Below, piece after piece: positions 35,416 through 45,217 of a stretch of 64,000 nucleotides of DNA (its first letter is position 1; each line of letters begins with the position of its first letter). This DNA is from Maribacter sp. PR1 (GTDB taxonomy: Bacteria; Bacteroidota; Bacteroidia; Flavobacteriales; Flavobacteriaceae), in contig NZ_JAQPCG010000006.1 of NCBI RefSeq assembly GCF_028464145.1, forward strand, positions 186,001-250,000, in the 5' to 3' direction. The position numbers were made by a program, and so were the translations under genes. The notes below the pieces were generated by a model. The model did no database searches and was not told the DNA's origin. It saw only the letters and a list, made by a program, of their open reading frames with translations.

Positions 35416-36400
35416 AGTAAGAAAATATTTAGCCAGCGATAAAGATGCTTGGGATACATTCATTGATTGTTCAAAAAATTCTACTTTTTTGTTCAAAAGA
35501 GATTTTATGGACTATCACAAACATAAGTTTGATGATTTTTCCGTGGTGGTTTTTGACCAACATAAACTAATAGCAGCACTACCAGCACATTCAATTGATA
35601 GTCAGACTATTGCCTCTCATCTAGGGCTGAGTTATGGTAGCCTTATTTTACAAAAAGACGAAAAATTACAAAGGATACTTTTAATTATTTTTGAATTATT
35701 GAAATTTTTAAGATCTCTTGAAATTCATAAAATTATATTCCAAGAATTCCATCAATTTTATAACACTATTCCTTCGGATGAAGTTGTTTATGGTCTTCAT
35801 TTACTAAAGGCGGAGCTCAATTTGAGACAAATAGTATCCGTTATTAATTTGCAGGATAGAATTAGCTATACCAAGAACAGAAGGAGAAATCGTAATAAGG
35901 CCTTACAATTGGGAATTATGGTAAAGGAAGTTTCTGAGTTTGATGAGTATTGGAATGAAATTTTAATTCCAAATCTGAAAGAACGATACAATGCATATCC
36001 TACCCATACTCTTCAAGAAATAACACAATTACATGATTCGTTCCCAGAAAATATTCGCCAATTTAATGCTTATTTAAATGGCAAAATCATCGCCGGTACC
36101 ACTATTTTTGAATCACGAAATGTTGCTAGGGTACAGTATAACTCAGCCAATCAACTTGGAAAACAATCTGGCGCCTCAGATTTACTATATTCGGAACTTA
36201 TTGAATCAGTTTTTAAGCATAAAAACTATTTTGATTTTGGAACGTCCTTTGATTCTGACTGTATGAACTTTGAATTGTTGAATTGGAAAGAAACATTTGG
36301 AGCAAGGGCGTTTTCTGTAGATACTTACGAAATTAAAACTGAAAATTACCAATTATTAATGAATTATTTACCAACCGAAAGCGTAATGGAAAGTCTATAA
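35408..36400 (+). CDS. FemAB-like GNAT acyltransferase
   Basis: A 330-residue protein resembling the duplicated-GNAT FemAB/lipid-II Gly type. The first half has ALPAHSIDSQTIASHLGLSYG and the second has YTKNRRRNRNKALQLGI, LIPNLKERYNAYPTHTLQEI and the acyl-CoA-like strand AYLNGKIIAGTTIFE. It ends with DFGTSFDSD..NFELLNWKETFGA, typical of FemAB relatives in exopolysaccharide clusters. It overlaps the formyltransferase by 8 nt. It probably transfers an acyl or aminoacyl group to an amino sugar, but the substrate cannot be deduced. Confidence 0.75.
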   Translation: MIEVRKYLASDKDAWDTFIDCSKNSTFLFKRDFMDYHKHKFDDFSVVVFDQHKLIAALPAHSIDSQTIASHLGLSYGSLILQKDEKLQRILLIIFELLKFLRSLEIHKIIFQEFHQFYNTIPSDEVVYGLHLLKAELNLRQIVSVINLQDRISYTKNRRRNRNKALQLGIMVKEVSEFDEYWNEILIPNLKERYNAYPTHTLQEITQLHDSFPENIRQFNAYLNGKIIAGTTIFESRNVARVQYNSANQLGKQSGASDLLYSELIESVFKHKNYFDFGTSFDSDCMNFELLNWKETFGARAFSVDTYEIKTENYQLLMNYLPTESVMESL

Positions 36401-36466
36401 AAACTTAATTATTTTTGAATTCATATTAAGTATTACAAAAATAAAAAGCCACTCAAAACAATAATA

Positions 36467-37033
36467 ATGAAAAATAGAAAAGAGATTATTGATGGAATTT
36501 TGCCCACAGAGGCGTACAATAGCTATTTCCGTCTGGTAGAAATGGAGGATGCGGAATTCATACTTTCTCTAAGGAACAATGAAAAACTTGCGAAACATAT
36601 CAATCCTACAAGTACCGATATGGAGGAGCAGATTAACTGGTTGAAAGAATATAAAAACAGGGAAAAGAATGGTAAGGATTTCTACATAATTAATTTAAAG
36701 AAGGATGGGAAAACCCGATTGGGCTTAAATAGAATTTACAATGTGGAAGGCGACACCTTTGAGTTCGGAAGCTGGTTGTATAGTCCCGAAGCTGGGCCCA
36801 ATGATGCCGTTTTGGGCGAATTGTTTACAAAAGGTTTAGCATTTGAGGAATTAGGCTTTAACTTATGTAAAATGGAAACTAAGAAAAAAAATACACGAGT
36901 TTTGTGGTATGCTAAATCTTACAAGCCTAAATTTACTGGGGAAGATGAATTTAATCATTATTTTGAATCGGACTACGAGAATTTTAAGGCACATCGTGAA
37001 AAATATTTAAAATTATTTAATGTAAAACCATAA
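36467..37033 (+). CDS. GNAT N-acetyltransferase (amino-sugar type)
   Basis: GNAT-fold protein of 188 residues, similar in layout to RimJ-like PseH and related nucleotide-sugar acetyltransferases. It has FRLVEMEDAEFILSLRNNE at the start, a central FEFGSWLYSPEAGPNDAVLG and FNLCKMETKKKNTRVLWYAK. The normal acetyl-CoA loop Q/RxxGxG/A is not obvious; the region AGPNDAVLGELF takes its place. This suggests it may accept another acyl donor such as the carrier protein encoded next. It is separated by 66 nt from the FemAB-like gene and by 257 nt (37034-37290, no clear feature) from the carrier protein. Confidence 0.75.
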   Translation: MKNRKEIIDGILPTEAYNSYFRLVEMEDAEFILSLRNNEKLAKHINPTSTDMEEQINWLKEYKNREKNGKDFYIINLKKDGKTRLGLNRIYNVEGDTFEFGSWLYSPEAGPNDAVLGELFTKGLAFEELGFNLCKMETKKKNTRVLWYAKSYKPKFTGEDEFNHYFESDYENFKAHREKYLKLFNVKP

Positions 37034-37290
37034 GTTATCGAACGCTAAATTCTCGCCTAATTAGTATTTACTAATTATTTTATCCAGACAATTCTTGGTT
37101 TTTTATATAAAATTATTGAAAAAAATAAATTGGTTAGAACATAATTCAAAAACTTGCGTTATTAAAATGTTGATGAATTATTTTAGCCAAGTAAATTAAT
37201 CAATAAAGTTATTAATTGACAATAACTATCGAACCCCCTAAATTTTTAATAGTTACAAATAAAACAAATTGTAGTAAAAAATATTAATAA

Positions 37291-37512
37291 ATGCTTATGG
37301 AAAATTACCTACCAACCATGAAGGAGTTTTTGGAAGTGGATAGTATAGAACTAGAAAATGAGCTTTCATCATTTGACAATTGGGATTCAATGACTGTTCT
37401 TATGATAATCGATTTTAGTTCAACTGAATATGGAATTATACTATCTGCTGATGAAATTGAAAACTCACATACTGTTCTAGGGCTTAAAAAGTTAATTGAA
37501 TCCAAGTTATAA
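37291..37512 (+). CDS. Acyl carrier protein
   Basis: A 73-residue phosphopantetheine carrier with the four-helix ACP pattern. The pantetheinylation serine is S33 in FDNWDSMTVLMII, the D-S-M/L motif. The ATG at 37291 gives MLMENYL; the ATG at 37297 (MENYL) is equally possible. It lies in the sugar-modification block with no ketosynthase or ligase beside it, so its loading enzymes must be elsewhere, for instance the ligase at 61233-62693. It could donate an acyl group to one of the upstream acyltransferases. Confidence 0.85.
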   Translation: MLMENYLPTMKEFLEVDSIELENELSSFDNWDSMTVLMIIDFSSTEYGIILSADEIENSHTVLGLKKLIESKL

Positions 37513-37645
37513 TTGCACATTCAACTTTGATATAGTTCTTTCAGACCTTTTTTGAAATTCATAATATTTTTTGAATATCTCAAATATAGCAGACCCGTAA
37601 ACAATAAAACATCTAACATTTCCCTTAAACCTTAAGAAAACTAAC

Positions 37646-38749
37646 GTGATAAAATTTTTAGATCTTCAAAAAATTAACGCCCATTACGCAAAAGGGCTTA
37701 AAGAGGCTGCAAATAGAGTCATTGATTCCGGATGGTACTTAATGGGTAAAGAATTGGAGACTTTCGAAAGCAACTATAATAATTTTTGTGGAAGCGGACA
37801 TACTTTAGGTGTGGCAAATGGATTGGACGCCTTGCGCTTAATCTTTAAAGGGTATATGGAGCTTGGAATTATGCAAGAAGGAGATGAGGTCATAGTTCCA
37901 GCGAATACCTATATCGCTTCAGTCTTGGCCATTACGGACAACAATCTAATTCCTGTTTTTGTGGAGCCAAATATCAAAACCTATAATTTAGATGCTACCA
38001 AAATAGAGGCTGTAATTACGAAAAAAACAAAAGCGGTATTAACCGTTCATTTATACGGTCAGATTTCTATTGATCAACAAATGTTGGATATATGTGCAAA
38101 GCATAATTTGAAACTGATAGAGGATGGAGCGCAATCTCACGGCGCGAAATGGAACAATAAAATTTCAGGAGCTATTGGTGATGCGGCAGGACATAGTTTC
38201 TATCCAGGCAAGAACTTGGGTGCATTGGGAGATGCGGGAGCATTAACTACGAAGGACGAACAATTATTTCAAACCACAAAGGCACTTGCCAATTATGGGT
38301 CGCATAAAAAATATGAGAATCTATATCAAGGGTTAAATTCCAGACTAGATGAAATTCAAGCGGCTTTTTTGAACGTAAAATTAAAGCATATACAAGCGGA
38401 TATTGAAGGTAGAAGAAAAGTAGCCAATCGCTATCTGAAAAAAATTAATAACCCGTTGATTATGCTACCAGAAGTAGTAGATGAAGAAGGGCATGTTTGG
38501 CATTTATTTGTGGTTCGAACAGAGAATAGGGATAAACTCCAGAGTTATCTACAAAAGAATGATATTCAAATTATAATTCATTACCCAATCCCTCCGCACA
38601 AGCAAGAAGCTTACAAGGAATTTAATTCCTTATCCTTCCCTATTACTGAGCAAATACACAAACAAGTGCTGAGTTTACCAATTAGTGCTTTCATGACCGA
38701 TGAGGAAATCAACATGGTTATTGAATCACTTAATAGTTACAATGGCTAA
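37646..38749 (+). CDS. DegT/DnrJ/EryC1/StrS-family sugar aminotransferase (FdtB/QdtB-like)
   Basis: PLP-dependent aminotransferase of 367 residues that converts a keto-sugar nucleotide to an amino sugar. It has [18 protein letters not shown], the family start, [36 protein letters not shown] and the PLP lysine in [15 protein letters not shown]. The start is GTG at 37646-37648, as the ATGs lie well inside the fold. With the cupin ketoisomerase it is expected to make dTDP-3-amino-3,6-dideoxyhexose. The flippase ATG overlaps its stop by 8 nt. Confidence 0.92.
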   Translation: MIKFLDLQKINAHYAKGLKEAANRVIDSGWYLMGKELETFESNYNNFCGSGHTLGVANGLDALRLIFKGYMELGIMQEGDEVIVPANTYIASVLAITDNNLIPVFVEPNIKTYNLDATKIEAVITKKTKAVLTVHLYGQISIDQQMLDICAKHNLKLIEDGAQSHGAKWNNKISGAIGDAAGHSFYPGKNLGALGDAGALTTKDEQLFQTTKALANYGSHKKYENLYQGLNSRLDEIQAAFLNVKLKHIQADIEGRRKVANRYLKKINNPLIMLPEVVDEEGHVWHLFVVRTENRDKLQSYLQKNDIQIIIHYPIPPHKQEAYKEFNSLSFPITEQIHKQVLSLPISAFMTDEEINMVIESLNSYNG

Positions 38750-40241
38750 GGAAGAAGTCTCGAACGAAAATAATAGTTATAGACAAATTATGAAGGCCAC
38801 CTCCATTTTTGGAGGGGTCCAGGTATTTAATATTGTTATTTCCATTCTGCGTTCTAAAATTATTGCCCTTTTACTTGGTCCCTCAGGGATGGGAATAGCG
38901 GGCTTGCTCACCTCCACAACAACTTTTATTGGTTCTCTTACTAATTTCGGTTTAGGAATATCATCGGTAAAGGATATTGCAGCAGCCTATGGCAGTGGTG
39001 ATGAATTGGAAATTGCGAAGGTTATTACCGTGGTTAGACGTTTAGTGTGGTTTACCGGACTTTTGGGTTCCATTGTTACATTTTTTCTTGCACCTTGGCT
39101 TAGTGATTTATCGTTTGGAAATGCAGAATACTCGTTCGCGTTTAGGTGGCTCTCTATCACACTTTTATTTACCCAGTTAACTAGTGGTCAATATGTTTTA
39201 TTGCAGGGCTTACGCAGGCTAAATTATTTGGCAAAAGCAAATATGTTAGGTTCTGCTTTTGGCCTACTAGTTTCCGCACCGTTATATTATTATTATCAAA
39301 TAGATGGCATTGTTCCGGCCATTATACTAACAACTATAATAACTCTTGTTGTAACAAAGTACTTTTCTGGCAAAATTAAAATAGCTAAAGTTGATGTGTC
39401 TATAGAAGATACAAAGTTACGTGGCAAAGGGATGATGATTATGGGGTTTATGCTAAGCCTAAGCGGGATTATGGTAGTTGGAGCATCATATGTTATTAGG
39501 ATTTTCATTAGTAATACAGGAGGTATAGAGGATGTTGGTTTATTCAGTGCTGGTTTTGCCATTATAAATACGTATGTAGGCTTGGTCTTTACAGCCATGT
39601 CCACAGATTATTATCCCCGTCTTTCAGGCGTAGCCCATAATAATGCCAAGGCAAGGATAATGATTAATCAACAAGCGGATATTGCCATTTTAATACTTTC
39701 CCCGGTACTTGTGGTGTTCCTGATATTTATTAATTGGATCGTTATTTTACTTTATTCTACCAAATTCGCGCCAATAGACACCATGTTGCATTGGATGGCC
39801 TTGGGAATGTACTTTAAAGCAGCAAGTTGGTCCATTGCCTTTATTTTATTGGCCAAAGGAGCTTCAAAATTATTCTTTTGGAATGAATTAGCTTCTAATA
39901 TCTACGGACTAGGATTAAATTTATTGGGATACCATTTAATGGGGCTAGAGGGTTTGGGTATTTCATTTTTGATTAACTATGTTCTTTATTTTATTCAGGT
40001 TTTACTTTTATCCAAGTATAAATATAAGTTCGAGTTTAGTCCTGAGTTTTATAAAATATTTATACTCCAATTTTCGTTAGCCTTAATATGTTTTGGCATT
40101 ATTAAATTTGTGGTTACCCCATGGGCTTATCTATGTGGGCTTCCATTTATAATTGTCTCTTCATGGTATTCTTTTAAAGAATTGGATAAAAGAATTGATA
40201 TCAAGAGTATCATCTCAAAATTTATTAAAAAAGGAAAATGA
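38742..40241 (+). CDS. Wzx-type O-antigen/exopolysaccharide flippase
   Basis: MATE/MOP-superfamily lipid-linked oligosaccharide translocase of 499 residues with about twelve to fourteen hydrophobic helices. The N-terminal [20 protein letters not shown] and [13 protein letters not shown] resemble the flavobacterial O-antigen translocase group. The frame is open from 38700, but the ATG at 38742 overlaps the aminotransferase stop by 8 nt and gives the usual start. It flips undecaprenyl-linked repeat units, as Wzx/Wzy systems require. Confidence 0.9.
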   Translation: MAKEEVSNENNSYRQIMKATSIFGGVQVFNIVISILRSKIIALLLGPSGMGIAGLLTSTTTFIGSLTNFGLGISSVKDIAAAYGSGDELEIAKVITVVRRLVWFTGLLGSIVTFFLAPWLSDLSFGNAEYSFAFRWLSITLLFTQLTSGQYVLLQGLRRLNYLAKANMLGSAFGLLVSAPLYYYYQIDGIVPAIILTTIITLVVTKYFSGKIKIAKVDVSIEDTKLRGKGMMIMGFMLSLSGIMVVGASYVIRIFISNTGGIEDVGLFSAGFAIINTYVGLVFTAMSTDYYPRLSGVAHNNAKARIMINQQADIAILILSPVLVVFLIFINWIVILLYSTKFAPIDTMLHWMALGMYFKAASWSIAFILLAKGASKLFFWNELASNIYGLGLNLLGYHLMGLEGLGISFLINYVLYFIQVLLLSKYKYKFEFSPEFYKIFILQFSLALICFGIIKFVVTPWAYLCGLPFIIVSSWYSFKELDKRIDIKSIISKFIKKGK

Positions 40242-40287
40242 GCCATTACTCAGTTTGTCACCTGCCAAACAATTAATAAGAAAAAAA

Positions 40288-41541
40288 ATGAGATACTTAC
40301 TAGTTTATGAGCACTTGGACCGTGGCGGAATTGAAACGTTAATTGTTCGCATGGGCAACTGGTTGGTCAACAATGATCATGAGGTCCTCTTATATGTTGA
40401 AAAAGATGGTGATATGTCCGCTCTTTTGGATTCACGTGTTCAACTGGTCATACCTAAAAATAAGTATTCTATTATTTTCAATCCGAAACAGGTGTTGGCC
40501 CTAGTCGGTAACCCACAGATAGATTGTGTCTACACATTTGGCCCAAAATCTTGTTTAATTGGTGGGATTCTATATTCAAAACTTGAAAACAGGGAAAATA
40601 TAAATTTCTTTTCCGGTATTTACCATTCTAGGGAATTTAATACAGGGGGGGATATAAATTCAAAGGGGCGGCTCTATTTAAATTATTTTAAAAACTATCT
40701 CAAAAAAGGTACCCGTGTTTTCATGTCAAAGGAAACGGTTGAGGGAATTGAGAGTACCGCGCAAAAAACTTTTAATGACCCTATAATATGGCCTTTAGCC
40801 ATCAATTTACCTGAGAAATCGTATAACGGAAAACCGAAAAGTTTAAAGATTGTATCCATTGGAAGGTACGTACCGTTTAAAAGCTATAATTTGTATATGT
40901 TTGAGGTAGTGAAAGAGCTTATCGGTAAAGGGTTGGATGTAACTTGGGAGGTTTATGGGCATGGTGGCCTAAAAGACAGAATGTTAGCGTTGGCCGCACA
41001 AAAAGAATATGAGGGTAGTATTAAGGTACATGGTGGTATTGCATATGATAAAATTCCAGAAGTCCTCAAAGATACCTTTGTATTTCATGGAATGGGAACG
41101 GCTTTGCTAGAGGCTGGTTCCTATGGGGTACCCTGTATTCCTGCCATTGCCTATAATGATAAGCCAAATTCATATGGTTATCTGTATGACATCCCCTATT
41201 ACACATGCGGGGATCATTTAGGATATGATCCTGGCCAACCTATTGTTGGTTTGATTGAAAAATTATATCATCTAAACGAAAATGACTTTAATGAACACCG
41301 TCAAAAAACAAAAGAATATGTTGCAGAGTATGGTATGGACGCCTTAATGGCAAAGTTCATAACATTTACGGAAAGAACAGATATAGGTATTAAAATTAAG
41401 GAATACCCTAAACACTTGGCTTATTTATATGTGTTGCTAAATTCCTATTATAATTTTCGAAAAAAAATGGCCATACGCAGTAGATTCAAACACTTCAAAA
41501 ATCTATTCTCAAAACAATCAAAGGGATTATCCAACTCATAA
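40288..41541 (+). CDS. Family 4 glycosyltransferase
   Basis: GT-B fold glycosyltransferase of 417 residues. It starts MRYLLVYEHLDRGGIETLIV, the N-terminal GGxE donor/acceptor cleft, and has SIGRYVPFKSYNLYMFE at the second domain and the glutamate motif in GTALLEAGSYGVPCI. The frame is open from 40153 inside the flippase gene; the ATG at 40288, 46 nt after the flippase stop, fits the family. It transfers one sugar of the repeat unit at the cytoplasmic side of the membrane. Donor and acceptor are unknown. Confidence 0.88.
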   Translation: MRYLLVYEHLDRGGIETLIVRMGNWLVNNDHEVLLYVEKDGDMSALLDSRVQLVIPKNKYSIIFNPKQVLALVGNPQIDCVYTFGPKSCLIGGILYSKLENRENINFFSGIYHSREFNTGGDINSKGRLYLNYFKNYLKKGTRVFMSKETVEGIESTAQKTFNDPIIWPLAINLPEKSYNGKPKSLKIVSIGRYVPFKSYNLYMFEVVKELIGKGLDVTWEVYGHGGLKDRMLALAAQKEYEGSIKVHGGIAYDKIPEVLKDTFVFHGMGTALLEAGSYGVPCIPAIAYNDKPNSYGYLYDIPYYTCGDHLGYDPGQPIVGLIEKLYHLNENDFNEHRQKTKEYVAEYGMDALMAKFITFTERTDIGIKIKEYPKHLAYLYVLLNSYYNFRKKMAIRSRFKHFKNLFSKQSKGLSNS

Positions 41542-41553
41542 TATTCTATAAAA

Positions 41554-42579
41554 ATGCCAAAAGTTAGCGTTATTGTTCCCATTTATAATGTTGAAAAATA
41601 TCTGGATAGATGTTTAAATTCACTTTTGAACCAAACGTTACAGGATATAGAGATTATTTTGGTAGATGACGGATCACCTGATAACTGTCCATCACTCTGT
41701 GATGCCTATGCCCTAAAAGATTCAAGAATAAAAGTAATCCATAAAGAAAATGCAGGATTAGGATTTGCAAGAAATTCCGGATTGGAAATTGCAACTGGGG
41801 ATTTTGTAGCATTTGTTGATTCTGACGATTATGTGGACGTAAACATGTACCAAAAACTTTACAAAACGGCATTGGATAATTCTTTGGATACTGTTTATTG
41901 TGGCCTTAATAATGTAGATGCGGAGTTGAACATAATACCTATTAGCGAGGTATCGGAATTTACTCTTTTTGATACCCCTGAAAAAATTCAACAGGTCCTA
42001 TTGGATATGATTGCCACAGAACCCTCCAGTAAGGTAGAACGAAAATATAGGATGTCCGTATGGCATGCTATTTATTCCAGAAAAATAATTGTAAAGAACA
42101 ATATTAAATTCTGGTCCGAGCGTGAGTATTTGTCGGAGGATATAATTTTTGATATCGATTATTTATCCAATGCAACGAGAATTGCCATTATTCCAGATTC
42201 CTTTTACTACTATTGCTTTAATGAAGATTCCTTGACCAAGAGCTTTAGGGCGGATCGTCTTGAAAAGCAAAAAAAATTATATGAGGCCATTCTAGTTAGG
42301 CTAAATGAATTGGGGTATGATAGTAGTATTTATAAAGATAGAATTGATAAATTTTTTATTGGCTATATAAAATTTAATTTGGGGAATATTGCGAGATCTA
42401 ATATTGGATATCCAAAGAAATATAAGCTGGTCAAAGAAATTTGTAGTGACCCGATTTGGGAACGTCTTGCAAGCTATCCAATAAAGGAAGTGCCTTTAAA
42501 GCAGCAACTGATCCTTCTATTAATAAGAACCAAACAAGCAAGATCAATATTAGCACTCTATAAGCTATTTAGAGGATAA
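41554..42579 (+). CDS. Family 2 glycosyltransferase
   Basis: GT-A fold enzyme of 341 residues. It starts MPKVSVIVPIYNVEKYLDRC with VDDGSPDNC, NAGLGFARNSGLE and FVDSDDYVD, the DxD-type nucleotide-sugar and metal site. The C-terminal half (about 210-341) is the variable helical region with YYCFNEDSLTKSFR. No transmembrane segment is evident. It lies 12 nt after the preceding glycosyltransferase and adds one residue of the repeat unit; specificity is unknown. Confidence 0.92.
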   Translation: MPKVSVIVPIYNVEKYLDRCLNSLLNQTLQDIEIILVDDGSPDNCPSLCDAYALKDSRIKVIHKENAGLGFARNSGLEIATGDFVAFVDSDDYVDVNMYQKLYKTALDNSLDTVYCGLNNVDAELNIIPISEVSEFTLFDTPEKIQQVLLDMIATEPSSKVERKYRMSVWHAIYSRKIIVKNNIKFWSEREYLSEDIIFDIDYLSNATRIAIIPDSFYYYCFNEDSLTKSFRADRLEKQKKLYEAILVRLNELGYDSSIYKDRIDKFFIGYIKFNLGNIARSNIGYPKKYKLVKEICSDPIWERLASYPIKEVPLKQQLILLLIRTKQARSILALYKLFRG

Positions 42580-42612
42580 AGCAGAAAATTAGATAATAAT
42601 TTAACTAATAAA

Positions 42613-43752
42613 ATGTTACAAAGCTTCGTTGTTTATGGGGGGTTAATGTTAATCATGATTTTCTTAGGTGCAAGATATACATACACCTATAATAACGGCA
42701 TGACCCAAAAAGAACCTTTCTGGCAATTAGAAATAATGACCACCATTTTGGTATTTGCATTTATCTGTGGTATAAGATATGATGTTGGTGTAGACTATCC
42801 TACTTATTTAAAAACCATAAAATATGTGAATAATCATCCATTTGTAAGCTCTCTAACTGATTACGAAATCGGCTTTGTATGGATTCTTAAGTTTTTTGCA
42901 AATCTAAATGCTCATTTCGCATGGGTATTTGGCTTCTTTGCTTTTTTACAGCTGTTTTTTATCTATTATGCATTTAAAAAGGAGCGCTATTTATATCCTT
43001 TTTTGGCATTTATTATCATGACCGGGGGTTTGTATTTCACCATGATGAATGAAATACGCCAAAGCGTAGTCTGGTGTATTTTAATATTGGCTGTTCAATT
43101 TGCCAATAGAAAGAATATTTTAATTTATTTCTCCTTAATGCTTGTAGGGCTAATATTTCATAAGTCCGCAATAATGTTTATTCCATTGTATTTCATCCTA
43201 AATTCAGATAAAGATTTCTTTAAAAGTATTAAACTTCAGATACTATTATTGTTTTCCGTAATGGCTTTAGCTGAAGTAAATGTTTGGGACGCTCTTATGG
43301 ATCAAATCACCTTTTTAATTGAAATTTTCAATTATGGAGACAGGTATGGAGATTTGGCTTCCCGAATGGAGATTTGGCAAATGGATTATAGTAAGGGAAT
43401 AAGATATTATGGCCCATTTGTAATCTACTTTTTGATAATTATTCATAGCAAGAAACTTAAAACATACTTCAAAAAGACTACGTTTATAAAATATTATAAT
43501 CTATTTTTTATTGGAGTCCTATTGTTCTTTATCACCTATACAAATACTTTAATGCAAAGACCTGCAAGGTATTTTATAGTAATGCAGTTGGTGATTTCAG
43601 CATATTTCCTTTATTATTTTTGGTATAAACACCAAAAAACTATAATGAATATTTTGCTTTTAATAATGTTTATCTTGCTTCACCTTGCAATATTATTTGC
43701 GTTTCTAAAATCTGACCATGCAACAAACTATTTATTTTTCTGGGAAAACTAA
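42613..43752 (+). CDS. EpsG/Wzy-like polysaccharide polymerase
   Basis: Polytopic membrane protein of 379 residues with about ten hydrophobic helices, matching EpsG-family polymerases. Typical features are GIRYDVGVDYPTYLK after the second helix, DYEIGFVWILKFFANL, and MMNEIRQSVVWCILILAVQF preceding FHKSAIMFIPLYFIL. It probably joins repeat units outside the inner membrane, the Wzy role that complements the flippase and Wzc. The sequence alone cannot separate a polymerase from an O-acyl ligase, but the arginine/histidine pattern favours EpsG. Confidence 0.88.
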   Translation: MLQSFVVYGGLMLIMIFLGARYTYTYNNGMTQKEPFWQLEIMTTILVFAFICGIRYDVGVDYPTYLKTIKYVNNHPFVSSLTDYEIGFVWILKFFANLNAHFAWVFGFFAFLQLFFIYYAFKKERYLYPFLAFIIMTGGLYFTMMNEIRQSVVWCILILAVQFANRKNILIYFSLMLVGLIFHKSAIMFIPLYFILNSDKDFFKSIKLQILLLFSVMALAEVNVWDALMDQITFLIEIFNYGDRYGDLASRMEIWQMDYSKGIRYYGPFVIYFLIIIHSKKLKTYFKKTTFIKYYNLFFIGVLLFFITYTNTLMQRPARYFIVMQLVISAYFLYYFWYKHQKTIMNILLLIMFILLHLAILFAFLKSDHATNYLFFWEN

Positions 43753-43921
43753 ACTAATAGAATCCACTAGGTTAAATGGAAAAATCAGCTTTATAAAAAA
43801 TTAATTTGTCATTGTTTAAAGCAATGAATTTCTATGAAACGTTATTTGAAAGTAAAATCCATTAATTCAAGATTTATTTTGTGATTCTAAATTTTCTCCA
43901 GAATTTGTAAAATTAGTAAAC

Positions 43922-45217
43922 ATGAAAATTGTAATTGTTCATTATAGGTATTATCATGGTAGCGGTCCAGAAACTTATTTATTCAATGTAAAGCGTCTCT
44001 TTGAAAATAATGGACATACTGTCATTCCATTTTCAGCCTCTTATCCAAATAATGAACCAAGTCCATATTCTGAATACTTTTATAAACCTATTGTTGACAA
44101 ATTTCATTTAAATGAAAACAAAAATAGTATTTCGGTAACTGACCAAATAAAAATTGTAAAAAATAGCTTTTATAATAAGGACGTTTTTAAAAAATTAACT
44201 GGATTATTAAATGATGAAAGGCCCGATGTGGTATACGTCCTTCAATATGGGACAAAATTGTCTACTTCCATTTTTGATGCGGCTTATTCACTAAACATAC
44301 CAGTCGTCTTAAGGTTAAGTGATTTTAATCTCGTATGTGCCAAAAATACTTTTTTTAATAAGGGACAAATTTGTACTAAATGTATTGACAATAGATTCAA
44401 CTCCGTAATGGACAAGTGTGTTCATGACAGTTTAACTCAATCATTCGTATATTTTCTCATTCAAAAGTTCAATCATATACGTCATTTTCAAAATAAAATA
44501 GATGCTTTTATAGTACCTTCTGTTAATACTATGAACTTAATAAAGAAAACCGATCAATTTAAACACGGTAATTTTTATCATGTTCCTACTTTTATTAGCA
44601 AAGAAGAAGACCAACGTTTTCTCAATAAAAAAAAATCAAGCTTGAATGCTGGCATTAGACTATGCTATTTAGGTAGAGTGAGCGAAGATAAAGGTTTGGA
44701 TATACTTATAAATGCAATGATAAATTGCATAAAGAAAGGCATTAAAGTTGAATTAGATATAATTGGTGATTTTAATTCTGATTTTGGATTTAACCTGAAA
44801 AAGGAGGTAGATAGATTTGGTTCCAAACAGATTAAATTTTTAGGTGTTATAGACTCTAATGAAGTTAATATCACATTAAGAAACTATCATTTTTCCGTAG
44901 TTCCATCAAAATGGTATGATAATATGCCAAATTCTTTGATTGAAAGCTCCTTGGAAGGAGTACCCGTAATAGTTTCCAAGATAGGAAGTTTAGAAGAACT
45001 TATACAGAATGGCTATAATGGCTTTACTTTTGAGCATTTAAGTTCTAAAAGTTTAGAAGCTACAATTATTTCACTAGTTGACTTAGGGGAAAAAGAATAC
45101 TATAAGGTTTCGGAAAACTGCATAAAGTGGATACGGGAATACTGTGACAAAGAAAAGCACTTAAAAAGATTACTAAAAATCTTTAAAAGAGTTATCAATG
45201 AAAAAACTAGTAAATAA
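43922..45217 (+). CDS. Family 4 glycosyltransferase with cysteine cluster
   Basis: GT-B enzyme of 431 residues beginning MKIVIVHYRYYHGSGPETYL. The donor domain has CYLGRVSEDKGLDILINAM and the E-x7-E motif in SLIESSLEGVPVIVSKIGSL. Between the domains lies C-x14-C-x2-C-x11-C (about 140-170), seen in a subset of GT4 enzymes and probably binding zinc. The preceding gap of 169 nt has no consensus promoter. The gene and its neighbour at 45198 are noticeably more AT-rich than the next two, suggesting a separate origin. The acetyltransferase gene starts within its last 20 bases. Confidence 0.88.
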   Translation: MKIVIVHYRYYHGSGPETYLFNVKRLFENNGHTVIPFSASYPNNEPSPYSEYFYKPIVDKFHLNENKNSISVTDQIKIVKNSFYNKDVFKKLTGLLNDERPDVVYVLQYGTKLSTSIFDAAYSLNIPVVLRLSDFNLVCAKNTFFNKGQICTKCIDNRFNSVMDKCVHDSLTQSFVYFLIQKFNHIRHFQNKIDAFIVPSVNTMNLIKKTDQFKHGNFYHVPTFISKEEDQRFLNKKKSSLNAGIRLCYLGRVSEDKGLDILINAMINCIKKGIKVELDIIGDFNSDFGFNLKKEVDRFGSKQIKFLGVIDSNEVNITLRNYHFSVVPSKWYDNMPNSLIESSLEGVPVIVSKIGSLEELIQNGYNGFTFEHLSSKSLEATIISLVDLGEKEYYKVSENCIKWIREYCDKEKHLKRLLKIFKRVINEKTSK

